A stretch of 64,000 nt of DNA from Clostridiales bacterium (GTDB lineage: Bacteria; Bacillota; Clostridia; Lachnospirales; Lachnospiraceae): positions 1-64,000 of the forward strand of contig JAJQAA010000048.1 in assembly GCA_021204045.1 (NCBI GenBank). The letters run 5' to 3'. The notes under the pieces were generated by a model that was not told the DNA's origin, ran no database searches, and was given only the letters and a program-made list of their open reading frames with translations. The position numbers were made by a program, and so were the translations under genes. How positions within the stretch are numbered: position 1 is the first letter of the stretch; each line of letters opens with the position of its first letter. Below are positions 38,541 to 46,060 of the stretch, piece by piece.

Positions 38541-39881
38541 TCAGGAGTCAGCGTTGGTTTGGCACCAGTATCCGCGGCGGTAAAAACAGAGAGAAATCAA
38601 GGTGGCAATGGACCAGCCGATCGGCCACGCGCACCAGATGCCGGTCGAGCCCAAGGCGGTTTTTGACAATATTGTCGAGAGGACGACGCGAAGGATCAGG
38701 TCGGTAAAGGTGGAGAACATAAATGGATTCATCATACCGGCGCCGCGCAGGATCGCGTCGGAGACCAGCTTGGACGCGACGACAAAATAAAACGGGGCGA
38801 GGATGCGCAGATGAATAGTACCCGTGTCAATCGCGGAGCCGACGGCAGAGTCCATAAACAGAAAGAGCAGCTGTCGACCGGCAAGGAAATAGAGCAGAGC
38901 CAGCGGTACGCACAGCATCCAGACAAGCCGGATGCCGGCCCGGAAGCCATCTCTGACCCGGGGAAGTTTTCCGGCTCCGATATTTTGCGCAGTATAATTG
39001 GAAATGCCGTTGGCCAGGGTTGTCAGGGAAGTGATAACCAGATTATTTAATTTGACGGCGGCGGCATACCCGGCGATGACGCTGGCTCCAAAACCGTTGA
39101 TGGTACTCTGAATGATGATATTGCCAACCGAGACGAAACTTTGCTGAAGCGTGCTGGGGATGGCAACGGCCGCGATTTGACGAAAGAGCCGCCAGGAAAA
39201 TAAGGCTGTGCGCTTGTTTACGTGGATCTGGCGCAGCCGTCGCAAAACCACAAAAATTGCCAGCACGCAGCTGACGCCCTGACAGAGGAACGTCGCCCAG
39301 GCCACGCCGGATATCCCCATGTGGAATTGCGTGACGAACAGGATATCGACGAGAATGTTCGAGGTGGAAGACGCGGCGAGAAAGATAAACGGCGTTCGTG
39401 AATCACCCAGAGCGGAAAAGATTCCATTGGCGATATTATAAAAGAACATGAAGGGCAGACCGAGCATGTAAATGTCCAGATACAGAGCGGAGTCATTCAT
39501 AAGCTCCGATGGTGTGTGAATGAGCGAAAGTAGTTTTCTGCTGCCCAAAAAGCCAAACAGCATCAGCAGGGCACAGAGGATGGCGCTACTAATCATCGAG
39601 GTATATACGGCGGTTTTCATCTGGCCGTAATCTTTTGCGCCAAAAAGCCGTGAGGTGACGACAGAGCAGCCGATATTGCAGCCAAAAGCAAACGCGATGA
39701 AAATCAATGTGATCTCATAGCTGTTGCCTACGGCCGCGAGGGCATTCTCGCCGATAAATTTGCCGGCGACAAGGCTGTCCGCGATATTATAGAGCTGCTG
39801 GAAAATAACGCTACCAAACAGCGGAAGACAGAATTGCCAGAGTACCTGCTCCGGTTTGCCGACGGTTAAATCTTTGTTCAT
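38541..39881 (-). CDS. MATE family efflux transporter
   Basis: 446 aa with twelve membrane segments and the two-lobed MATE repeat (PLFGSVIFQQLYNIADSLVAGKFIGENALAAVG, then FRQIAAVAIPSTLQQSFVSVGNIIIQ). It should export cationic drugs or metabolites using Na+ or H+. GGAGAATCGCAAC precedes the ATG. It is divergent from a LysR gene whose palindromic operator lies in between, so the regulator may control it. Confidence 0.93.
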   Translation of the reverse strand: MNKDLTVGKPEQVLWQFCLPLFGSVIFQQLYNIADSLVAGKFIGENALAAVGNSYEITLIFIAFAFGCNIGCSVVTSRLFGAKDYGQMKTAVYTSMISSAILCALLMLFGFLGSRKLLSLIHTPSELMNDSALYLDIYMLGLPFMFFYNIANGIFSALGDSRTPFIFLAASSTSNILVDILFVTQFHMGISGVAWATFLCQGVSCVLAIFVVLRRLRQIHVNKRTALFSWRLFRQIAAVAIPSTLQQSFVSVGNIIIQSTINGFGASVIAGYAAAVKLNNLVITSLTTLANGISNYTAQNIGAGKLPRVRDGFRAGIRLVWMLCVPLALLYFLAGRQLLFLFMDSAVGSAIDTGTIHLRILAPFYFVVASKLVSDAILRGAGMMNPFMFSTFTDLILRVVLSTILSKTALGSTGIWCAWPIGWSIATLISLCFYRRGYWCQTNADS

Positions 39882-40000
39882 GTTGCGATTCTCCTTTTGT
39901 TGTCTTGTGTATTCCGGCCTGACAAACTTCCGGGCAGAGTGTTGAAAAATCTCTGCCCCTCGGATATTATACTTAGGACGGAGCCAGGTGTAAAAATCGA

Positions 40001-40033
40001 AATTGATATAGTAGCCATATCAATTTGATATGG
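40001..40033. promoter_or_regulatory. Overlapping palindromes, probable LysR operator
   Basis: AATTGATAT-N7-ATATCAATT (40001-40025) overlaps CCATATCAA-T-TTGATATGG (40015-40033); both are perfect. They share the central ATATCAATT half. The array sits 27 bases before the LysR start and 120 bases before the MATE start, the usual place for an autoregulating LysR site. Confidence 0.7.
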
Positions 40034-40059
40034 TTGTTGCTTTCGTGAGGGATATGACG

Positions 40060-41022
40060 ATGGCGGTTACTTACGATTATTATCGGATTTTTTATTATGT
40101 GGCGAAATATCAGAGCTTTACCCAGGCAGCAAAGGTGCTGTTGAACAGTCAGCCCAATATTACCCGGGCAATGAATAATCTGGAGCAGGAGCTGGGCTGC
40201 CGTCTGTTTTTGCGTTCTCATCGCGGTGTGACGCTCACACCGGAGGGTGAATTGCTCTTTGCCCGCGTTAACGTGGCGCAGGAGCAATTGCAGCTGGGCG
40301 AAGAGGAACTGATGAGTGCCAAATCTCTGCGAAGCGGTTCTATTTCGATCGGATGCAGTGAAATTGCCCTGCATGGGCTGCTGCTGCAGGTGTTGCAGCG
40401 GTTTCAGAAAAAATATCCGGGTGTGCGGCTCCATATTTCCAATCAGTCTACAAGCCAGGCGCTGGCGGCGCTTAAGAACAGTCTGGTGGAGCTTGCTGTT
40501 GTGGCGATGCCACTGCAGACGGAAGTGAAGCCTCCGCTGCGAGTGACAAAGCTGCGCCGATTTCAGGAAATTCTGGTGGGCGGACCGCGTTTTGCCGCCC
40601 TTGCCGCTCAGAAAATGAACTTTGACGAAATCGCAAATTATCCGCTGATTTTACATGATAAGGATACCTGGTCTTATGATTTCTATAACCGCCTGTTTGC
40701 GGAGCACGGTCTGGCGCTGCGGCCGGACATAGAGGTGGCGACGACCGATCAGATCCTGCTTATGGTTGAGCATGATCTTGGGATTGGTTTTCTTCCCGCT
40801 TTTTTCGTGCAGGAAGCGATTGCCAGGGGCGCGGTGTATGAAATCCCCCTGAAAGAGCCGGTTCCGGAACGCTGCATCTGTCTGGTACAAGACCACAGCC
40901 GACCGAGGGGAAGCGTGGTCATGAAAATGGAGGAGATGCTGATGGAAGGTACGGCAGCAGACGTAGTAGAAGTCACGGAAGAAGCCGCAGTAAGAAGCTG
41001 CAACAGGGGATTTTTCGCTTGA
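40060..41022 (+). CDS. LysR family transcriptional regulator
   Basis: 320 aa: N-terminal winged HTH (SFTQAAKVLLNSQPNITRAMNNLEQ split across the helix pair, LFLRSHRGVTLTPEG) and a periplasmic-binding-like effector domain. The ATG at 40060 follows GAGGGAT by eight bases; the track's start is ten codons upstream inside the operator leader. Effector unknown. The tRNA-Arg promoter overlaps its last codons. Confidence 0.92.
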   Translation: MAVTYDYYRIFYYVAKYQSFTQAAKVLLNSQPNITRAMNNLEQELGCRLFLRSHRGVTLTPEGELLFARVNVAQEQLQLGEEELMSAKSLRSGSISIGCSEIALHGLLLQVLQRFQKKYPGVRLHISNQSTSQALAALKNSLVELAVVAMPLQTEVKPPLRVTKLRRFQEILVGGPRFAALAAQKMNFDEIANYPLILHDKDTWSYDFYNRLFAEHGLALRPDIEVATTDQILLMVEHDLGIGFLPAFFVQEAIARGAVYEIPLKEPVPERCICLVQDHSRPRGSVVMKMEEMLMEGTAADVVEVTEEAAVRSCNRGFFA

Positions 41023-41047
41023 CGGGGGGAGTGTTTGCTAATATAAT
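41019..41047 (+). promoter_or_regulatory. tRNA-Arg promoter
   Basis: TTGACG, 17 bases, TATAAT. The -35 overlaps the stop codon of the LysR gene. Confidence 0.75.
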
Positions 41048-41059
41048 AAGTGCGTGCAA

Positions 41060-41133
41060 GTCTCCGTAGCTCAGCAGGATAGAGCGTTCGCCTCCTAAGC
41101 GAAAGGCCGGGTGTTCGAATCACCTCGGGGACG
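41060..41133 (+). tRNA. tRNA-Arg (anticodon CCT)
   Basis: 74 bases: acceptor GTCTCCG/CGGGGAC with discriminator G, D arm TAGCTCAGCAGGATAGAGC, anticodon stem TTCGC/GCGAA around CTCCTAA, and T arm GTGTTCGAATCAC. CCA is not encoded. Degraded genes follow, as beside a used integration site. Confidence 0.95.
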
Positions 41134-41137
41134 GCCC

Positions 41138-41182
41138 GGAAAGGTTGAAAGCTCAAGGTTTTCAGCCTTTTCTTCTTTCTCA
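41138..41182 (+). terminator. Terminator of tRNA-Arg
   Basis: AAGGTTGAAA and TTTTCAGCCTT arms with a short loop are followed by TTCTTCTTT, immediately after the tRNA. Confidence 0.65.
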
Positions 41183-41269
41183 GAACAGAATGTTTTCAGT
41201 TCATTATTTTTCAAATCTACAACAGTTTTCATACCTTATCAGATTTGGACTCGTGTTAAAAAAACGCAA

Positions 41270-41681
41270 ATTAGCCAGCTAATGTCACAAGCCGGAAGTG
41301 ATTGGCATCACACTGGACGAGCATGGATGGGCAAATGTGGACGAGTTGATTGCGGGAATCAACCAGACGCGCCCATTGACAATGGAGACCCTGGAGCAGG
41401 TAACGCCGCCGGAAATCCTGTATCATGGAACCGGAGAAAAATCGGTTGCTTTGATAGATGTACAGGGATTACTCCCAATGTCGCGATTGTATGTGCATCT
41501 GTCCGGAGACAGTGATACTGCCAGGAAAGTTGGACAGCGCCATAGAAGACCGGTAATTTACCGGGTGTTTAGCGGCAAAATGTATGAGGACGGGATCTCC
41601 TTTTACCGGAGTGTCAACGGCGTGTGGCTGACAAAGGTGGTTCCGGTGAAATATTTTGAAAAAATGAGTACAGAGGAGTAG
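41270..41681 (+). pseudogene. kptA: Fossil of RNA 2'-phosphotransferase KptA
   Basis: The reading frame encodes HKPEVIGITLDEHGWANVDELI and PPEILYHGTGEKSVALIDVQGLLP, RLYVHLSGD, YRVFSGKMYEDG, clearly KptA/Tpt1, which removes 2'-phosphates from RNA. It is broken: a stop codon precedes CHKP where LRHKP is expected, and about 30 residues are missing in frame between METLEQV and PPEIL, including the second arginine motif. At about 127 aa against about 180 it should be inactive. Confidence 0.82.
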
Positions 41682-41683
41682 TG

Positions 41684-41946
41684 ATGGTTATGCTGTCAGA
41701 ACCAATTATTACAATCGATGTGCATGGCATGACGGTAGAAAAGGCACTGGAAGTCATTCAGAAAAAGGTGAATGCCGCAGGAAGCGCGGTGTATGAGGTT
41801 CGGGTGATCCATGGCTTTCACGGTGGCACGAGAATACGATCTGCGGTTAAAGAGGAGTTTGGCTATGGAAGGGAACCGAAGGTAAAGCGGTGCAGCCAGG
41901 GGATAACGAAGGAATTACCCGGCTGATTCTGAAAGAATTATATTAA
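41684..41946 (+). pseudogene. Small Smr-domain protein with a 3' frameshift
   Basis: IDVHGMTVEKALEVIQ and VIHGFHGGTRIRSAV match stand-alone Smr (MutS2 C-terminal-like) proteins, predicted nicking or RNA-binding proteins. After KVKR the open frame drifts into unrelated residues and stops at 41926, while the +1-shifted frame gives the expected ending NEGITRLILKEL to 41946. One lost base near 41892 explains it. Start behind GAGGAG. Confidence 0.75.
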
Positions 41947-41989
41947 GCAGCACCGACACAATCAAAGAATAGAATGATGATACATAGCT

Positions 41990-42160
41990 CACATGACCGC
42001 GTACCGGAAATCCGGATACAGCAAAAAGAAAGCCTATGCGGACTACCGCAGCGCCCGGAAAGAAATGCAGGATTATCTTATTGCACGGAAGAATATCAAA
42101 GTGATCCTGGGAATGGATCAGGATCAGATTCACGAGGCAAAGCAGGAAAACTGTATCAGG
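41990..42160 (+). pseudogene. Remnant of a conjugative relaxase C-terminus
   Basis: The ORF reads MTAYRKSGYSKK joined directly to KAYADYRSARKEMQDYL and ARKNIKVILGMD. These resemble the two ends of the C-terminal helical tail of relaxases from clostridial transposons, with the middle missing. The match is from memory of the family and needs a search. It marks a former mobile element beside tRNA-Arg. Confidence 0.5.
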
Positions 42161-42393
42161 TTGCCGATCTGTTTTCCTATATGAAGGAGCGGCAGGAGAC
42201 CTTTGAGGTTCGGTTTGACTGGGTGTTCCTGCACTGCACGAATGTAATTTTCGTCTGCGATTTTCAGAAATGTCGGATGAATGAGATCCCGCTGACCGAC
42301 GGAGCGGGCGCGTTTCTGGCCTCGGAGTCGGAGCGCCTGCGTCATGACAGCGCCTGGGCGCGGGGAACTTCTCTCGAGGGATATGCGATTCAG

Positions 42394-42750
42394 GTGCTGC
42401 GCGCGACGAAGCTCTGGCAGCAGGCAGGTGCGTACTATGTCCGCATCCACGGCATGAAGCGTCAGCACCGAATTCCACTGGAGCGGGAGTTTGACGAAAA
42501 CGACTGCCCGGATACCCGTTACCTGGTTCTCCTCGATCAGAACTATCCCATGGGGACCTGCCGCCTGTTTCCCGTGGCAGCGGACGCTATGGAGATCGGC
42601 CGTGTGGTTGTGCTGGAGGCTTACCGCGGACGGGGTCTGGGGAAGCTTCTGATCCGAGAGGCTGAGAAGTGGATCGCCGAGTTGGGATATTCGCGGGCGA
42701 TTCTGGAGAGCCGCGACGTGGCGGTGTCGTTTTATGAAAAGCTGAGTTAG
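42394..42750 (+). pseudogene. Truncated GNAT acetyltransferase
   Basis: The region from RATKLWQQAGAYYVRIHG onward is a GNAT fold with acetyl-CoA loop VVVLEAYRGRGLGKLLI and AEKWIAELGYSRA. It stops at FYEKLS where the family continues GY and about 30 more residues, so the end is lost. Upstream in the same frame the ORF runs into unrelated sequence (track start 41974), so the true start is uncertain; GTG 42394 is my estimate. Confidence 0.65.
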
Positions 42751-42765
42751 CATTAAACCAGGTCC

Positions 42766-43473
42766 TTAGCCAGACGTCCGTGAACCATCACAGACCGGAT
42801 CGGATTCGCATATCTCCAGGCAATACCCAAGGCCGCGGAATGTCATGATTTTTACATTGGAACCGATCGAGCTTAGATTTTTCCGCAACAGAAATATATT
42901 ATCCCCCACGCAGCCTTCCGCGGCCCCGGAATCGTACTCTCTGATCTGCTCGAGAAGCCGCTCCTTTGAGATAATGTCATTTTTATCCCGCATCAAAGAT
43001 CGCATAATCAGAAATCTTTTCTGGGAAAGGTGGACGCTGCGTCTGCCGCAAAGCATTGTGCCCGTCGGCAGATCCAGCGAAATATTCCCCATCATCAGCT
43101 GGCCGACCCGCTTTTCCTGACGGCAAATCAGAGAATAAACGCAGGACAGCAGCTCGTCTCTATCAAATTCTTTTGCCAGATGGTAATCCGCCCCGACCGT
43201 CAGCCCATAGATCCGTTCCTTTGGCCCGCATTCCGCGCTGAGCATGACAATCGGCATATTATAATTTTTCTGCCGCAGCCTGCGCGTCAGTTCATAACCA
43301 TCCAATCCTGGCAGATCGGCATCCAGGATTACCAGATCATAGATACCGGACAAGGCGTAGTTTAACCCCTTTTCTCCGTCCCTTATGATTTTTACGGCAA
43401 ATCTCTTTTCTTCAAGCTGCACCTTCAGCTGGCCGGCGACCGCCGTTTCTTTCTCAATAATCAGTATTTTCAT
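42766..43473 (-). CDS. OmpR-type response regulator
   Basis: 235 aa: receiver domain with acidic pocket EKE, phosphorylatable Asp in YDLVILDADLPGLDG and Lys in YHLAKEF, then a winged-helix DNA-binding domain ending in TFRGLGYCLE. The acidic pair normally DD near the start reads EK, so phosphorylation may be altered. No kinase is adjacent. It directly follows the first TolC-like gene, with ATG 43485 as an alternative start, so it belongs to the efflux operon. Confidence 0.88.
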   Translation of the reverse strand: MKILIIEKETAVAGQLKVQLEEKRFAVKIIRDGEKGLNYALSGIYDLVILDADLPGLDGYELTRRLRQKNYNMPIVMLSAECGPKERIYGLTVGADYHLAKEFDRDELLSCVYSLICRQEKRVGQLMMGNISLDLPTGTMLCGRRSVHLSQKRFLIMRSLMRDKNDIISKERLLEQIREYDSGAAEGCVGDNIFLLRKNLSSIGSNVKIMTFRGLGYCLEICESDPVCDGSRTSG

Positions 43474-43487
43474 ACGCAACCCCATGT

Positions 43488-44786
43488 TTAATCCAGATTC
43501 ATAATCCCCCGCATGGCCCAGTCGTACGTCTCCATCGCCTGCAGCAGGTTTAGCTGTGATGACTGGTACGCAGCTTCCTTCTGGAGGTATTTTACTTCCT
43601 CTTCCAGGTATTCTGACTGCGACAGCATTCCCATCCGATATTTGTTCTGCGCGTTATTCCAGCCAATCGACGCGCTCTGGTAGCCGTTTTTTGCTGCCTC
43701 GTAAGCCGTTTTTGCACTCTGGACATTCTCGTAAAGATCGCTCATCCCAATGCGGATCTTATTTTCATACTCCGCCTCCGTGCGTGCCTTTTTATTCTTC
43801 GAAGCGATACTGTCGGTGGAACTGCTCCTTTCGCTGATCAAGTCCTCGTTATTGCTCATTGCCTGCACCGTATCCGTTTCCAGATTATAGCTGTTAAGAG
43901 CGTTCTCATCGATCTCCGGGACCGCTCCGATCGACATGCTCCCCTGCTCGTCCACCCCCAGGAGCAGGCACAGGCTCTTGTAGGCGCTGTCCGCACTCTC
44001 GGATGCCGATTCGGCGGAAGCGCTCATAGACAGCCAGTTATTGTAAGCCGTCAGCACATCCTGCTCGGTCGCAAGACCCGCGGACTGTTTTGCGACGGTA
44101 TCCTGGTAAATACTCTGGTACAACGCTTCCGACCGGTCCGCGTATTCCGCCTGCGCCGCCGCGGCCCAATAGGAAATCATCAGGCTCTGAGCGGTACCTG
44201 TCAGCTGCTTTTCCTGTGACAGCCGTGACTTATTGGACGAATAACCGTCCAGCCGGTATAGCATCTTTTCATAGCTTTCCACCGCCGTGGAATACACCGA
44301 CTGGTATCCGGAATATTCCGCGTAATCCTCCATCTCATCGTCATCCTGCGCGTCCAGTTTTTTTCTTCTTGCGCTGTCCCGCTCCTCTTTCAGGGTTTCC
44401 CATATCCATGTATAATCGGCCCGTGTACGCTCCGTGCTGTCCGTCAGCTCCTGGATCGACGTATTGTAATAATGAACCAGGCTTCCCAGCTCATCATAAT
44501 CAATAATGGAGTCATTCAGGCGCTCTGCCGGTATCTGATTGCCGTCTACAGCCTGATAGCTGCCGGAAACGACGATTTCGCGGTTATCCTCGTCCTCTGT
44601 CTCTGGAAGGTTATCTTCTGCGGTCTCCATACTGCCATCTTCCGCGGTCTCCTTGTTTCCGGTTTCCATGCCGTCTTCCTCCGCCCAGGTGACCATTCCT
44701 GCCGGAGCCATCGGTAAAAGGACGGATACGGAAAACGACACGAGCAGCGCAGCCGATATCGTTCCCCATCGGAACAAGCTTTTCAT
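43488..44786 (-). CDS. TolC-like outer-membrane-factor family protein (copy B)
   Basis: 432 aa with a signal peptide (about residues 1-35, cleaved near TWAEE), an acidic low-complexity stretch (Glu/Asp rich, 36-72) and long helices as in TolC: IDYDELGSLVHYYNTSIQELT and the C-terminal KYRMGMLSQSEYLEEEVKYLQKEAAYQ. It lies 18 bases after copy A. In a monoderm cell it cannot be an outer-membrane channel in the usual sense; perhaps a cell-wall extension of the pump. Confidence 0.8.
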   Translation of the reverse strand: MKSLFRWGTISAALLVSFSVSVLLPMAPAGMVTWAEEDGMETGNKETAEDGSMETAEDNLPETEDEDNREIVVSGSYQAVDGNQIPAERLNDSIIDYDELGSLVHYYNTSIQELTDSTERTRADYTWIWETLKEERDSARRKKLDAQDDDEMEDYAEYSGYQSVYSTAVESYEKMLYRLDGYSSNKSRLSQEKQLTGTAQSLMISYWAAAAQAEYADRSEALYQSIYQDTVAKQSAGLATEQDVLTAYNNWLSMSASAESASESADSAYKSLCLLLGVDEQGSMSIGAVPEIDENALNSYNLETDTVQAMSNNEDLISERSSSTDSIASKNKKARTEAEYENKIRIGMSDLYENVQSAKTAYEAAKNGYQSASIGWNNAQNKYRMGMLSQSEYLEEEVKYLQKEAAYQSSQLNLLQAMETYDWAMRGIMNLD

Positions 44787-44804
44787 ATCCTCGCCTCCGT
44801 TTCT

Positions 44805-46055
44805 TTATTCTGCGGACGCCATCCCATTCACATACCAGCGGTAGGTTTCATATGCCTGCAGAAAATCCAGTTCCGCCCTGGTGACGGCCAAGTCTTTGGC
44901 CTCGGCGTTCACGCTGTACTCGTTAAACTCATACTGGGTAATCATTCCGGCATTCCGCCTCTGTTCGGCCAGCTCCACATCACGGGCAGCCGCGGTCTGG
45001 TCGGACAATGCCTGTTCATAGGTCAGCTTCGCGGTCTGCAACGACTGGTACGCGCTGGCTACCGACACGCGCACTGCCTTTTTATTTGCCTCGATTGTCT
45101 TTAACAGGTTCTCTTTTCTGGAATCGGTCTGTGAATTGTCATATTTGCGCTGGTTGATCTGCACAGTATAATTGTTTTCCACCGCAGTTGCCTGGTCCGC
45201 TTCCAGATCAATCGCCTCCACCGCGCTCATATTCACGGAGGGGAGCGCACAGATTTCCGGATCGTCGCTGCCGCTCCAGCCCAGCATCACGATCAGGGAC
45301 TGCCGCGTGCTTTCCACCTGCTGGCGCAGCGTCGCTTCCGTGTTTTCCTGGTTTTGCACGGCTTCCAGCGCGTCGAGAACCTCCGCTTCGGTCGCCATCC
45401 CTGCCTGGTTTTTTATCAGTGTCAGGTTATAGGTGTCCTCCAATGTCTCCCCGGAGGCCTCCGCCTCGGCAAGCTGCAGCTGATAATCATAGTACGCGAT
45501 AAATTTGGACTGGGCGGACATCACCAGATTATCCTCCGCCTGGCTGTAGGTCAGATAATACGTATGGCTGTCTTCTATATTGTCGTCCGCCTGTTCGCGC
45601 AGGCTCTTCGCCTGCAGCTCCAGTTGCAGGTCGCTGACCCGCTCCGACGCGGTGCTGCCGTCGCTTTTGCTGTTTTCAAGGTCATTTGCCAGCGTCAGGT
45701 ACTGGTTGGAAATATCCTTTCTCGTCGTCCCATAGTCCTGGACAAAGGTCCGGTATTCGTACTGGTTGTTCTGCACCGTCACATTATATTCATGGATCAG
45801 ATCCGCGATCTCGTCATACTCCAGCACGTTGTCCTGCAGCCTGCTCCATTCCTCATCCGTCCGGGAAAATTCCGGGCTGGCGGCCAGGGCGGTCAAGGGG
45901 ACCGTGGTCCCCGCAACGCTTACCAGCAGCACCCACGCACAGATCCATCCGCGAATCCGTTTTCTGAATTGGGAAAGTCCGGTGCCGGACAGACGCTGTG
46001 CATATTTGTGTCTCCGCACGTTTATCTGCCGCATTTCTATTTGCCGCATTTTCAT
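44805..46055 (-). CDS. TolC-like outer-membrane-factor family protein (copy A)
   Basis: 416 aa with a long basic N-terminus and a signal/anchor (ICAWVLLVSVAGTTVPLTALAAS), then TolC-type helical repeats: LEYDEIADLIHEYNVTVQ and AEQRRNAGMITQYEFNEYSVNAEAKDLAV. It is a paralogue of copy B. ATG 46055 is spaced about nine bases from GGAGAG; the track's GTG 46064 overlaps the pump stop. The N-terminus has near repeats of MRQI. Confidence 0.8.
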   Translation of the reverse strand: MKMRQIEMRQINVRRHKYAQRLSGTGLSQFRKRIRGWICAWVLLVSVAGTTVPLTALAASPEFSRTDEEWSRLQDNVLEYDEIADLIHEYNVTVQNNQYEYRTFVQDYGTTRKDISNQYLTLANDLENSKSDGSTASERVSDLQLELQAKSLREQADDNIEDSHTYYLTYSQAEDNLVMSAQSKFIAYYDYQLQLAEAEASGETLEDTYNLTLIKNQAGMATEAEVLDALEAVQNQENTEATLRQQVESTRQSLIVMLGWSGSDDPEICALPSVNMSAVEAIDLEADQATAVENNYTVQINQRKYDNSQTDSRKENLLKTIEANKKAVRVSVASAYQSLQTAKLTYEQALSDQTAAARDVELAEQRRNAGMITQYEFNEYSVNAEAKDLAVTRAELDFLQAYETYRWYVNGMASAE

Positions 46056-46060
46056 CTGCC

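Noticed and set aside
42766-42800. Insertion sequence ends near the broken genes after tRNA-Arg
   Set aside because: No transposase frame, terminal inverted repeats or target duplications were found anywhere in 41.1-42.8 kb.
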